64,000 bases of DNA, taken from positions 273,451,174 to 273,515,173 of the forward strand of contig CM062804.1 in the NCBI GenBank assembly GCA_031772625.1, given 5' to 3'. Position 1 is the first letter of the stretch; each line of letters begins with the position of its first letter. The position numbers and the translations under genes were made by a program. The DNA comes from Pinus tabuliformis (lineage: Eukaryota; Streptophyta; Pinopsida; Pinales; Pinaceae). Below, one piece after another: positions 36,469 through 48,640 of this stretch. The notes under the pieces are model-generated. The model was not told where the DNA came from. It did no database searches and saw only the letters and a program-made list of their open reading frames with translations.

Positions 36469-38485
36469 TATAACACCCCCTCCTCCCAGGCCTACCCAAG
36501 AAACTGAAAAGCTGGGGTACAAATATGATGAGAGAGGCTACTATAAGGGATTCAACTTCCTTGGTAACCTTAAGGAAATGGAATCGACAGAACAACTTAA
36601 ACAAACCCATCCACATCAACAGTAACACACTAAGGAGACATGTCAGCCACTCAGGCATCCTGTCCCTGAGTCCCACTGATGTTTTGATCATTTTAACCCC
36701 TAGTCAATCTCATGTTATAGGAAATACAACATCCACAATCCAAATTCACTCTCATAGGCCTATGTGCCAGCATCCTTGGAATCTTTTTAATAGACATGTG
36801 ATAGTGTTCAAGAGATTTGAGCCACTTTTCTAGCTCATAAATTACAGCCTCTGCCAATAACTTGTTACAACCTCCATAATCCATTAAAGACATGATGACA
36901 AGATAAAAAAATCAAAACTTGACCTCAGGACTAAGCCTAAGTATCCCCAACTAGGACTAACATTCTATCAAACACTTGGCATCAATGCAACCTACAAGTC
37001 TAGGATACAAGACAAAGCATAAGTGACTGAAAGAACTTATGAAACATAATGAGAAAGGCCACCACCTTCTTCATTGAATTATTATATCATCAATTAGGTC
37101 TTGAATCCATCCATTTAACAATTACAAGTAAATACATGAAATAACTATCACATGAACCAATCATATAACCATGCTTATAACCAACATAAAACCATATAAA
37201 TATCAGAGATATCAAAACCATTGAATCCACATGTAAACTAGTGCAAAATTAAGAGGACTTATCTTTTATTAATCATAGGAAAATATGACCAGGTTCGGGA
37301 CTTCCACATACCACCTGACCATAGACATGGCTGAAACAACTCTCTCTTTCATTCAATCACTCTCATGCCATATTCCAAGCATGAATGTTAGATCTCATAG
37401 AAAAACAAATCCAAAAAAAACCAAGGGAATCGAGAGGTTAAACCACCTCCACCCTCATTAACACCAAAATCAGTGCTCCAATCAGAACCAAAAAAAACTT
37501 GGTATTCCAACTGGAATCCATCACTATCCTTGAGGAACTTTCCATCTCCTTGTCTCTCAGGATTTACTGCAATCTAATCCCATATCACTCGGCCCTAAAA
37601 TGAGATGAGTCTCTCATGCTTTACCGCAATCTAAAACTGGATCACTAGGCCCTAAACTAAGACTTATCCCTCGGGATTTACAATATAAAACTGGTCAAGG
37701 TATTCCTAGTCCTTTGGGAATGAAACTTGAGACCACCTCCACCCTAGATTCTGAAATCCATCTAATAAACCAAAGCTCAAAACTGAGATAAAATACCCAA
37801 CATACCATGGAATCCAAAAAAGGGCAACGCTAGGCTGAAAACCACAGTCATAACTTGGAAAAGCCATGGCACCGTTGGCAATAGAACCATACTCAAATAG
37901 GAAAAGCCATGCATGTCCAAACCAACTAATAAATCGCACATGCAAAAGGTTACCTACAAGTATTTCTATTGAAGCTACCTAATCCTTCTTTTCCTTCCTT
38001 GATCCTCACTTTCCTTCCTTTCCCTTTTCTTTCTTTTCCTTCCTTGCTCCAAAACTAGAGTGCTCCAAGAAAACTCTAAGTGACCAAGAGTGAGAGAGAG
38101 AGAATAATGGGAGAGCTCCAAACTTGAACTAAAAAAAGGTTACCAACTGATCCTCATAAGCCTTTTTTATTACTGAGGCTTCTATTTTCTTCATTTTCCA
38201 TTATTTTCCTTCAATTTCCTCCTCACATGCAACCTGTGACCTTCTACCTTCCTTTTCTCCTTTCTTCCTTTATTTTCACAAATAAATGTGCCAAAAATGT
38301 CTTTTTACCTTTTAATTGCTTTTCCTTAGCCTTTGCTAATTTCCTTTAGCTAAAAAACATCCATTGATGCCCACTAGGATATCTTTGCCAACATTCATCT
38401 TGAAATAAGTGTTCCTTAACCGTGGTCTTATTTTTTTTGCCTTTATTAACTTTTATTACATGAAATTTTCACCAGGGTTGTTATA
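36469..38485 (-). repeat. Right (5') LTR of the nested chromovirus
   Basis: 2017 bp, paired with 28773-30799. Ends CACCAGGGTTGTTATA next to the ATGTT duplication. Confidence 0.9.
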
Positions 38486-38490
38486 ATGTT
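38486..38490. repeat. Target site duplication ATGTT, right of the nested chromovirus
   Basis: Exact copy of 28768-28772. Confidence 0.88.
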
Positions 38491-40047
38491 GCATATCCAA
38501 GGTGATGAGCACTTATAGGATTGAGCTAGTGGAGATCGTGTAGGCTCAAAGGGATTATAGCCTCAGACATAGTAGCCTTATTGAGGTTTGGGATCTTCGG
38601 GTTCATATGTGATGAGGCAAATCCAATACCGAGGTTGTCAGGTTCATTCTACAGAGTATTCTAACATTAGATCAAATACTATCATTGGATGACGATGGTT
38701 ACTTCTTAGTCTTGGATGTACCTCTCTCGCTAAGAGGGAGTCTTGATTTTGATAACTTGGCAGGTACTACAAGCCTTGATGATCGAGGGTTTGGAGGAGA
38801 GAGATCCACAAGTATCCTTGTGGGCTTGAAACCCAAGATTGGGGTTTTGCACCCATTGACGTTGGGGACAAAACTATGGATATATTTCTATATGTGATGG
38901 ATGAGGATGACAATACTCATCGATATGAATCTGACACATTGAAAGTCATCTGATTCTAGGTTGTGGTTGAAGAGAAATGAAATTTTGAAGTTAAGATGGG
39001 TAAATTTGTCTACTTTGGTAAGTCAACATGAGGTTAAAGTATTCCCCAAAGACAAATTCGTTGGAGCCACTTGATGCCTATAAATATAGGTCAAGTGTGA
39101 GGCATTTGGATACATACTAAGTACATTAAACATCAAGATATCTCTAAGATTTGGATTTCGAATGCCAGGCTAGAAAAAGGAGACAAGGAAGCCAAGTTAT
39201 GGAGAAGGTTTCTCTATGTTTTGATGGTGGGTTACCTCTATTCTAGGGTGCAGATTCTCTGTGGAAGAAGGTCACAACTCTGAGGAAGAAAGGAAGTTAC
39301 TTAAGGGAATATTTGTGGATAGTGTGGGTATGTCTCCTTAGTGAGACTAGGCCGTAGAAAATCAATGTTAAGTTGGAGTATGTTTCTCTACTATTGTGTG
39401 TGGGCTATATTTGTCACAAGGCTACAGAATAGGGTTGTTGCTACAACTGTGGGAGGACCTTTTGTGAGGGCTTAAAGGCTAGTTGAGGCCCTCTATCTAG
39501 GCTACGTATTCCCAATACCAAGTGTAGTAGGATAGAGGTTATTCCATATCGTTTGGGGTCATTTGTGTTACTCGTTGGTACATGTTGGTTGCAGGATACG
39601 TTGAGGAGGAGCCTCATACCCTACAACAGATTTGGATGCCTACCATTGGATAGAAAAAGAGTCATTATTTTGGAATAATATCACACAAGTTTGAAGAAGA
39701 GGTTTAGTGTTATTGGAATTCCCTAATGAGTCTTCTAGAAGCACAAAAATCAAGGCAAGACAGTAACAACGAGAATGGCTGCATATGGTCTCTTAGTGAT
39801 GGATTGATGCTAGAGGATGGGTGTCCTAGGAGAGGATATTGTGTAGGTGTGTGTTGCTAGCCAAGAGGAGGGGTTCCTAGAGTATTGGATTCCCTAACTA
39901 GGTGGAGGTGCTATAACGAGGATTGGTCACTTATGGTCTATTCGACGACAATGTGAGAGTTGACCAAGTGTGGATAGTGATTGGGCATTTATGGTTTAGT
40001 GGAGGATAGTGTGATAATGTCCAAATTAGAGACTAGTGTGAAAAATA
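38491..40047 (+). other. Interior of the split short-LTR element, right part
   Basis: About 1.6 kb with only one short open frame (38685-38897) and no gag or pol motif I recognise. It may be a heavily decayed gag or non-coding filler. Confidence 0.55.
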
Positions 40048-40853
40048 TGGACCTAGGTGGCTACTAGAGTGGAAAAGTTGAAATCATTTTTTGATCATCT
40101 AGAGGAGTTGAGAAACCCTAAACTTGTGTGTGTAGGAGGACTTGTACAATAGATCATTGGAATTCTTCCTAGCCTATGTTCATTGTGGTATATGGATATC
40201 TTGTAGTGATAGGTGGAAGCCCTCCATGCCCTATGTTGGTCTTCATTAGAGTAGCACAGGGATACCATAGTGGGTTGAAGTCCCTAAGTAGCGGAGGTTC
40301 AACAATGGTCTGATTGAGAGTTGTTCACAAACAGAGTTGTGAACAACTCGATAGGAATCTTAGTGTGTTGTACCCTTGACAGACTAAGGTAGAACTAGTG
40401 AGAAAATTGATAATCGAGGTTCAGTTTCCAGATGGTCTTGGAGCATTGATAGATGTAGGAGCTACATATCGGGAGCCGAAGGAGTAGGCAGGTACATGTT
40501 ATGATCGAGAGGAGCCAAGAGTGCACGCTACATTAGCGAGACGGTTAGTGTATCTTGTATGGGTATATTGGTTATCGATGGATAGGTACCAAGCCTTAAT
40601 TCTCTGTCTAGTATCAGTGTATGTATGAACGCCATTATCCCAAGTATGAGAGACCTAGACTATTGTATTATATGTTTATTAATCTAACAAAGTTGGGTTG
40701 AAAATTGTAAAAAGATGTCCATATTTTGTGTACTAGTAGATTTATTTTTGTTTATATTTCCTTGTGCAAAGTAGTATCGTTGTGATAGTTGGTTTGGTAG
40801 CAACAAGGATCCTAACATTCTATCTCAGACACAAAGGTCATGGAAAAACAACA
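40048..40853 (+). repeat. Right (3') LTR of the split short-LTR element
   Basis: 806 bp. Starts TGGACCTAGGTGGC and ends TGGAAAAACAACA. Pairs with 27611-28407. Confidence 0.8.
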
Positions 40854-40879
40854 ATAACTAACAATTTTCTAATTGATTG

Positions 40880-41545
40880 ATGGTTTGTATTTTATGGCTA
40901 GTTGCATCTCACTTTCGTAAGCCATCAAACACATAATTTGATTTTTTTTGTGGGTGTAAAAAACAAACCATGTAGCAAAATTGCATCCCATAATCTATGG
41001 AAAGTGTGGTTTTCCAAGGTTCATGTAAGAACACTACTCATGATTACTTGAGTTAGTGTTTTGGAAAATCCACCCTTTTGTGTAAAATTTGCATTATCCT
41101 TTAGTAAACAAAACCTTAGCTTCAAAGATTCTTAATAAATATTTTTTTGGCCTATTAAATCCTAAGAGAGAGGGCTCCCCTAACTATAACCTAGTATGAA
41201 TAATCCAACTGAATCAAGGGTTTTCCCATACGAGCCTTGATTTGTATTTTATAGCCAATTACATCTCACTTGCTATAGTCATTTAGGGACATATTGTGAA
41301 TTTTATTTGTGTATAAAAACAAAACAAAGCTACAAAAATGGACTTCTATAGTCTTTGTAAATTTTATTTAGCAAGGGCCCATGTAAGAACACTCCCCATA
41401 AGACTCAAGAGCATTTTGCTAAACCCAACCCCTTATGCCAAATTTCCATTGATATTTATTGAACAAAACCCTAGCTTTAAAGATCCTCAAATAATTCAAT
41501 TTTTGACCTATGGATTCCTAGGAGGGTGGTGTCCCTAGTTGTAAC
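40880..41545 (+). repeat. Two-unit degenerate tandem duplication, about 355 bp per unit
   Basis: Unit 1 (about 40880-41190) and unit 2 (about 41236-41545) share in order: TTTGTATTTTAT then TTCATCTCACTT-like text, CATGTAAGAACACT, AAACAAAACC.TAGCTT.AAAGAT and GGCTCCCCTA/GGTGTCCCTA followed by TTGTAACTA-like sequence. Neither unit has coding content. Confidence 0.75.
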
Positions 41546-41940
41546 TATGTGACAAGAGTCCATTTTTATTTGCATGTTCTCCAAGAAACTGCTAATATTT
41601 CACTCTCATTATGGTTCTCTATTTAGGATGAACAGATCTAGTGGGAAGAATTTCAAGTGAAACTAAGAAAGGGTATAAATTCTCATTATTAAGAAGAGAT
41701 ATATAATTTCAAAAATGTTATATTTTATTTTCAACTGTTTGATATTCAAATATTTTGCTTAAAATTGTTTAAATGTGACACATAAACTCTATCTTAATAA
41801 ATAAATAAATTATACGTCTACAAAATACTAAAAATTAGAAAGTAAAATATTGTTTTTTATATATAGATATGTGATTTATGTGAAATTATTTTATTTAATA
41901 TAGCTACTAAAATATTTTATTTATGGTCAACATTGAAATG

Positions 41941-41941
<1 letters not shown>

Positions 41942-42034
<93 letters not shown>
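41942..42034. repeat. (TA)n microsatellite, about 93 bp
   Basis: Uninterrupted TA dinucleotides in an already very AT-rich stretch. Confidence 0.97.
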
Positions 42035-42037
<3 letters not shown>

Positions 42038-44289
42038 GTTAATATTGAAATATATTAAATAAAATAGGTATTCAAATATTTTATTTAAAGATGATATTGA
42101 AATATTCTTAAGCAATAAAGAAATAATATATTTCTCTCTTAATTACAAGTGAAAATATATGAATATTTTTTATTTTCAATTACTTTATCTCTCTAGATAA
42201 AGTTGATATAAAATTATGTTACTAAATTACTATGGACATTGAAATATTTTACTTATGGCTAATGCTTTTTGGTTATTATTATTTTTAAATATTACATGTC
42301 AACTCGATGTTAAGCATGCAGTGAATTTGATCTATATAGTCTAGTGAATGAGGTGAAAGCATGTTACAAAATAATAAGACCTAAAAATTTTCCAGTAGGT
42401 CTCCCATCACAATATAGGTCACACATTTCCTTCATAGTATGGTGTAAGATTGTACATATCAACTCCATATTTAGTAGTGGAGGAATTAACCATCTCCCTC
42501 ACATCAAAGAAGAGGAGGAAATTATAGAGTAAATTAGAGAGTTTCAAATATAAATTACTTTATCTCTATATATAAATTTGATGTAAAATTAAGGTTGACA
42601 TTGATGTTCATGAGATGGGGTGTTTGCAAGAGGATGAGTGGAAAGGGGAATAAAACAATTGCCATAACATGCATTAATGGATAGGAGATGGAACTACACC
42701 CCACCAATATTAATTATCACTAGCCACCCTCACTATTAGTAGGTTTTTAAGATCATACACAAAAATTATTTTCAAAGTACTTGGTTAAATGCATGTTTCA
42801 GGTGGAGGTCAAGCTCATGTATGGACCATTGAATGATCATGTTATTATTACACAAGGAAAGAAAAAATGTCACTTCAGATGGTGAATAAGAGAAATTTGG
42901 TTTCATCCCACCTAGATGACATGAGAGAGCCAATCTCTTGGTAATAAATATTGTTTTCTCGATCACATTATCGTTCTTTATGGTGCATGAGTTCTCTAGA
43001 AGCAACAACTATGAGTAGGTATTTTCTCCCATGGTCTATCTAGTTTGGTTTCTCAGTTATTTTCTTACTCACCTATTGTTTGGCTTCACATGTATGCTCT
43101 AGCTTAATTGATTTCTCTTTGGTTCTCCTCCTAATTTTTTTTTTTTATGCCTACTAGCCTTTTTATTCTTATGTTCCCTTTTCTACTTCTTATGAGTTAA
43201 AATATTATAAAAGTGTATGTGTGTTCCTTCATTTTCTTAATTTTAAACTCTTACTACTACATATCATTCACCATCATTCATTTTTCACTCATCTTTGTTG
43301 ATCATTATCATCACATTTTGCTTGATGTTTTTTATCTATCTGATCTCGACTAGGGAACTTCCATCATCATTGTAACCCACATGTGTTGATCATAACCTTC
43401 CTCCACCATCTTTTCCATCACATTGACAAAAAAGGTTATATTCATAGACCATTTGATAGCCCCCTTCCCCATTCCCTAGGACCATTTTGACAACCATTGT
43501 TCAATCTCAAGTTGTTTCTCCATATAGCCCCCATGTACTCACTCGACCATCAACTGATAATGGTAGTTAATTGGATGCAACAATAGATGCTTCATATGAG
43601 TAGGTTTTGTAGTCGACTACTCCACCCGTTAGAAAATTCCCATCATTGGGTGAGACATTCACGATGAGACCATTCATGATTCAAGTGGATATTGGTTGCC
43701 ACCCACCTACTCTACTTGGACTCCCAACACTATTTCCTTTCAGTTTTCTTAATTCTAGCATAACTTTCTATTTTTTGCAGTTTTTCATGTTCTAAACTTT
43801 CAAATCCATTCTGAGGTCCTAAAAGACATTCTTTTTCTGGGAAAATGGAGAGACCAAAAAAGTTCCAAAATATGATAGATTATTATTTTTCCTTATTATG
43901 AAGATATGCAAAATAAGTTATTATGATAGCCGAAAATAGATAATATGTGAAAGTTACAACCACATAAATTTGGTGTTCTCACTCACCCCAACATGGCCAA
44001 AATCATTGCCACTTCATCTCCTAAGGTTATGGTTTCACACTTCCTCTTTATGATAAAATGGCATTTGAGACTCATTATAACACAATTTAGAAGGAATGTA
44101 GTCATCACATATCTACTTAGAGATAAACTACCATCACCCGAGCTAGTTTGTTTCATTTTGCAAGTAAACAATTTTCAATACTTATTATTAATTAATTGAT
44201 GTTGTGTTCTTTCAATGTATCTCTGTGTTCTATTTAAATCTATATTTCATTTCATTCCTTCATAAATTCAAATTAGTGCTATAAAAAAA
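42035..44289. other. Unassigned stretch
   Basis: About 2.2 kb with no recognised coding or repeat structure. It may include the missing 5' LTR or leader of the gypsy fossil that starts near 44290, but no matching partner was found by eye. Confidence 0.45.
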
Positions 44290-44519
44290 ATCTACTCTTT
44301 CTCTTCTTCTTCTTTTCATGTCCCCGACGAGGTCAGGGTATAAGGAGTTGGGACCTGAACTAGTTGAGCCCTTGCATGATTGTCCCCACAGACCTCAATG
44401 ACCTCGATTGGAGGAAGAAAAGAATGATGAGGGAGTAGGAGATTCTATCAAATTATTTATTGAGGAAGCCCACAATATTCAAAGGAACGAGATGATGGAC
44501 ATTTTTCCCCAAATCCTTT

Positions 44520-45110
44520 AAATGAATTCCAAGAAGAAGCACATCTTCATCCAATAGTCACTTCAGAGGTTTTTTCTGCTTCAGAGTACAAGCTATCCTT
44601 GATATCCCTATATTTGAAGGTTATATATAGGTAAATCTTTTAGATAAATGATTAATTTAGTAAGAAGGTTATTTTATAGTTCATAGTTTCTCTGAGAGGG
44701 AAAATATTACTTTTGCACTACTTATGCCCCCTGTCTCAAGTAATGGTGGGAAACTAACTGTGAAAAAGGGCCAAGGAACTATCTTTCTTTATAGTTTCAC
44801 CCTCTTGGAACTATTTACAAGATGTTTTCAAGAAACAATATTACCATATTGGGAGCTATGAACACAATTATATACAATGAACCACACTAAAATAGCGAAG
44901 GGACCAATATCTTCATGAGATCACACATATATTTCATATTATATGCGCAAAGCTATGTATCAAAGACACTGAAAGACATATTGTGGTCAGGTACAAGTCT
45001 CTAGAGAAATAAATTCAGGAAGAAATGGAGTTCCTTGATATCTCCTTGCTTGGTGTAGCATATTAATATGTTACAAATATTGAATAGAAATTTAAATAAA
45101 AGAAGAAAGG
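44520..45110 (+). pseudogene. Gag region of the 44-48 kb gypsy fossil
   Basis: Pieces read SEREKITFALL, KWWETNCEKGPRN-like text and, further on, LDISLLG-like segments. This resembles the retrotransposon-gag pattern 'L..YF....F....KI.FA......A..WW'. Recognised by pattern only. Several breaks. Confidence 0.65.
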
Positions 45111-45559
45111 CTTTTGATCTGTAAATTTTAAGCAGGGAAAGAGCATACCCAAATCATAGTAAAAACGATACAGTCAAGGTAGAATGACCCAAGATATCCA
45201 TTGAATCCACAAGAAAATAATGGCATAAAAAATATGAAGAAGGAAAAGGGAAGTGGAGTTAGTTCCATCAGACCCCCACCCACAAAATAAATGAGTGTCA
45301 CACCAAGCAATTATTTGTGCCCATGCTAAAACCCTCAGAGTCTATTGTATGTTTTGTTTTTGAGATAGAACCCAATAAGGGGAATGAAAATAGGAACCAC
45401 ATTATTAATGTAGAACTCAGTGTTACCATTTCCACCACCAAGATCTAGAAGGGTAAGCCCAAAGATCTATAAGAGGGGGAGCATCTCTTCTGTGCACAGA
45501 TGTGTGTGAAGGATTCTCCGCTGCACTTCATTCTTATATTAGTATATTTAGTTATGTGT

Positions 45560-45790
45560 TTTGGCCTATTGACCACACCACACCAACATTCATAAACCAT
45601 TAGGTGGATAAAAAAGGGACGAGATAGTGTTAGCTAGCACTGTAACCTTTCCTACTATGTGATGTTGCTCCTCTTGATGTTTGGGATGTTTTATTAGGTC
45701 AAAAATATTTCTGGAAGCACCATGATCAGTATGATTTTGGGCCTCACATTTTCATTATTACTTTGGGTAGGAAACTAAGAAGAATACTAG
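45560..45790 (+). pseudogene. Protease-end segment of the 44-48 kb gypsy fossil
   Basis: CDVAPLDVWDVLLGQKYFWK followed by HHDQYDFGPH and ITLGRKLRRI matches a gypsy protease C-terminal segment ('CDV.PLDVCDVLLGQPY.W...'), in which DVLLG is the conserved strand. Confidence 0.75.
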
Positions 45791-45950
45791 CGGTAGCCCT
45801 GCCTTTCACGAAAATTTGACAAAAATTTGAAATGGTCACAATTTCGTCAATATTGCTCAGAATCCCTATTATGACCAGTTTTTGGAAATGGAACAATCAT
45901 TCTGCATCTACCCATGTGATAGAAATCTTGATCCAGGCACTTGGAATTTC

Positions 45951-46360
45951 AGATCTGTGCTGCAACTCTCCCGCCGGCACCAAAATTTCTGCAAAAAAGA
46001 GTTGATTTTAAATCAGCGATATCTCCCTCATCCGGACTCCGATTCGACTGATTTTTTTTTTTTAAATTGAGTGTTTTTTCACACAGAATCTAGATCTACA
46101 ATTAGATTTTGCAGATCTTGCACCCAAACGTCCAGATCTGTGCCGCAACTTCGCTGCCCCTAAAAATTGTCTGCAACCCCACTGATTTTTAAATCAGCGA
46201 TATCTCCTTCATCCAGACTCCAATTCAACCGATTGTTTTTTTGAAATCGGGTTTTTTTCACATAGAATCCAAATATAAAATTATATTTTGTAGATCTTGC
46301 ACCAAAACATACAGATCTGATCTGCAAACTTACCGCCCCTGAAATCCTGCAAAAAATTAA
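45951..46360. repeat. Tandem repeat, about 180-bp unit, about 2.3 copies
   Basis: AGATCTG recurs at 45951, 46134 and 46313 (spacing 183 and 179). Each is followed by a C-rich segment (GCCGGCACC / CTGCCCC / CCGCCCC), then AATCAGCGATATCTCC.TCATCC.GACTCC.ATTC, a poly-T run and TTTTTTCACA.AGAATC. The third copy is partial. Confidence 0.88.
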
Positions 46361-46389
46361 AAAATTTCTCCACTTTTGTGCCCAAGAAA

Positions 46390-46892
46390 GTGCTCTGATA
46401 CCACTTGTTATAGCTCTGATTCTACTTGTTATAGCTCTGATACCACTTGCTACAGATCTAACCCAAGAATATTATAGATCTGATATGAAAATATAAAATA
46501 ATGCAAATGAACCCAGAAAGTATATGAAGTGATTCTTTATTGATAAAACCCTTAAGGTATGGTAACACCATACATTCACTCCTTAAGGAAGGAGAACACT
46601 CCACAAACCATATGCCTGTTCATACAATAATCCTTCACATTCTTCCCACTCTCCATGTGGAGTCTCTAGCCTCTATATAGGCCTCATACATACAATACCA
46701 TGGGTCATTACCATGGTTTCCTCATACCATCAAACTAATACCATGGGTCCATTACATTATTATTAACTACTTGTGGACCCTTACATGATATGGGTTAACC
46801 ACCTTATTTATTACTATGGCCCATCCCATTATTACATTATTACCTTGGGTACCTCCCTTGGTACCCCATATTATCCCCCTAGGTATATAACA
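46390..46892 (-). repeat. LTR-like piece with triplicated initiator-Met primer-site motif
   Basis: GCTCTGATACCACTTGTTATAG-type sequence occurs three times in a row (46391-46455). Read on the minus strand it is TGGTATCAGAGC, the initiator-Met primer-binding motif. The piece from about 46449 to 46892 then behaves like an LTR in minus orientation: it ends ATATAACA on the plus strand (TGTTATAT on the minus) and contains a TATA-like CTCTATATAGGCC (46672-46684). No partner LTR or minus-strand coding region was found, so it may be a solo LTR plus leader. Confidence 0.65.
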
Positions 46893-47079
46893 CTGCCTAC
46901 TTCCATCTCTTTCATATTTTCTAAGAAATGTAGTAATATCATCTCCTAGACCATAATTTTTTGTTCTTCTGATTCATTCTCAAAGTTAGTGGAATATTAT
47001 GGCCACATCCATGGCCTCTAGAAATGGTTCTTCTACATAATAGAAGCAAGTTGATAAGGTTTTAGAATAATACAAGGGC

Positions 47080-48500
47080 ATCTTCTCCTCACTTGTACAA
47101 GTACCATTGCACTGTCAAGTCAAGTACTCAATCAATTTGACTCGAGGAGCTCCTCTACCCAATCGACCAATATATCATTCATCTCTTTTGGAAAATGAGG
47201 TATTCAAGTTATAGATTGAGAAGTTGCTATAAAAAGGTTAAATTTGGCTAATCCCCTCAGCTTGTGGGAGCCTAGTTATACTCATAAAGAAGAAGGATGG
47301 GACCTGGAGACTCTACATTGACTATTAGACACCAAATAAAATAAAAATCAGGAAAAGGTACCTCATCTTGTGGATTGATGACCTTATTAATTGGCTCAAG
47401 GGGGCTAAGTACTTCAATGAGACTGACTTGACGTTTTGATATCACCAAGTTCTAATATATCCCACACATGTATGGGAGACTGCCTTCAAATATAAGGAGG
47501 GATTTTACGAGTGGTTGGTCATGTCCTTTGGGTTAACAAATTCCCCTGCAACTTTTATGAGACTGATGGATGCAATTTTGTGGCCTTTCACCAACTCCTC
47601 CGTGGTTTTATATTTGAATGACATCCTAATCTTCAGTAATATTTAGGTCAAGCACTTACAACATATTTTTGAGGTCCTTCAAACTATACAATAGCACAAT
47701 CTATGTACCAACTTAGAGAAATGAACCTTTGGCATGGACCAGGTCTAATATTTAGGTTATATAATCAACAATGAAGGTGTGCATTTGGATCTAGCTAAGA
47801 TTCAAGTCACTCAAAATTGGCCATTCCTAATGACCATGATAGAGCTTCACAACTTCTTGGGCCTTGCTAATTTCTACAAAACATTAGTATTAGGTTTCTC
47901 TCATATTATTTGGCCATTAATTCAAGTTACCAATGATAATGCGAAAGTGAAGTTTTCTTGCTTCAAGGCATAGTAGAATACTTTCGTTGAATCAAACCAC
48001 CATATTTGCTCTACAAGAGTCCTCACCTTGCTAGACAGACAATAATCATTTGAGATTGAAACAAATGCCTTAGATGACGCTATTGGTATAGTCCTCACTA
48101 AGAAAGGGCTCCTAATGGTCTATCACACTAAGACACTCTATGCTATTGTTCATAGGTACCCATCCTATGACAAGGATATGTACTCTATCGTGAAGTCTGA
48201 GTAGTAATGGGAGCATTATATTCTTGGTAAGGAGATGATCATCCACATAGATCACCAACCTCTTCAATTTATGAAGACATAGGGAAGTTGCAAAATGATC
48301 GCCACCATAAATGGTACACATACTTGTAACAATTCCATCTGAATGTAAAGTAAAAGAAAGGAAGATATAATCATGTTGCATACTACCTCAATCATCCCCC
48401 GATTGTGGCACTAAGTATAGTTCCCAACTCTTACAGGAACAATACCTCTAGATGGGCATATCTATTTGAAAGTGACTATGAGTTCACTATTGTTAACACC
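47080..48500 (+). pseudogene. Reverse transcriptase and RNase H regions of the 44-48 kb gypsy fossil
   Basis: RT motifs: KKKDGTWRLYIDY, WIDDLINWLKGAKYFNETDL, AFKYKEGFYEWLVMSFGLTN followed by SPATFMRLMDAI, VVLYLNDILIFSN at the catalytic position, then ELHNFLGLANFYKTLVLGFS. RNase H continues past 48000, with recognisable segments near 48230-48390. Fossil with many breaks. Confidence 0.88.
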
Positions 48501-48597
48501 AGAAAACCGTATGCATATTTGCACAATCCAAATATTCCCAAGGTCATTTACTAGAATGAAAAGGTGAATATTTTCCAACTGAAGACATTATAAAGAT

Positions 48598-48636
48598 AAA
48601 AAAAAAAAAAACAAAAAAATAAGAAAAAAAAAAAAA
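48598..48636. repeat. A-rich simple repeat
   Basis: Runs of A interrupted only by C, T and G singles. It lies at the end of recognisable pol similarity and could be a decayed poly(A) or simple slippage. Confidence 0.85.
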
Positions 48637-48640
48637 TCTC

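Larger units (their letters stand above)
28773..38485 (-). mobile_element. Ty3/gypsy chromovirus fossil nested in the short-LTR element
   Basis: A 9.7 kb element on the minus strand, with LTRs of about 2.0 kb at 28773-30799 and 36469-38485 and ATGTT target duplications. LTR ends are TGTAACAC on the left and a drifted form of TGTTACA on the right. The interior reads initiator-Met primer-binding site, gag, protease, reverse transcriptase, RNase H, integrase and a C-terminal chromodomain, the plan of a chromovirus. A clear polypurine tract precedes the 3' LTR. Sampled LTR pairs differ at about 15% of sites, older than Tat-like element 1 but younger than its host element. Many breaks. Confidence 0.93.
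27611..40853 (+). mobile_element. Old short-LTR retrotransposon with no recognised gag-pol, split by a chromovirus
   Basis: LTRs of about 800 bp at 27611-28407 and 40048-40853 are related end to end. Both start at (T)GGACCTAGGTGG and end in AACA, and they share CTTGTGTGTG, GCAGTGATAGGTGG-like and GGTCATGGAAAAA stretches. An initiator-Met-type primer-binding site follows the left LTR, so the element runs on the plus strand. Without the inserted 9.7 kb it is about 3.5 kb long with about 1.9 kb of interior. No gag or pol motif was recognised there, so it may have been non-autonomous. LTR divergence is high (roughly a quarter of sites by eye), making it older than its insert. No clear target duplication remains. 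Confidence 0.8.
44290..48640 (+). mobile_element. Ty3/gypsy retrotransposon fossil, interrupted
   Basis: Plus-strand gag, protease and RT/RNase H pieces occur in the right order but with a 1.1 kb interruption (about 45800-46892) by tandem repeats and an opposite-strand LTR-like piece. No integrase was recognised, and its own LTRs were not identified, so ends are approximate. Heavily broken. Confidence 0.75.

Noticed and set aside
41927-42115. Open frame on the minus strand full of Ile-Tyr repeats
   Set aside because: It is only the translation of the TA microsatellite.
48598-48636. A-rich run read as the poly(A) tail of a LINE or SINE
   Set aside because: No LINE or SINE body or target duplication is visible upstream; the preceding sequence is gypsy pol.
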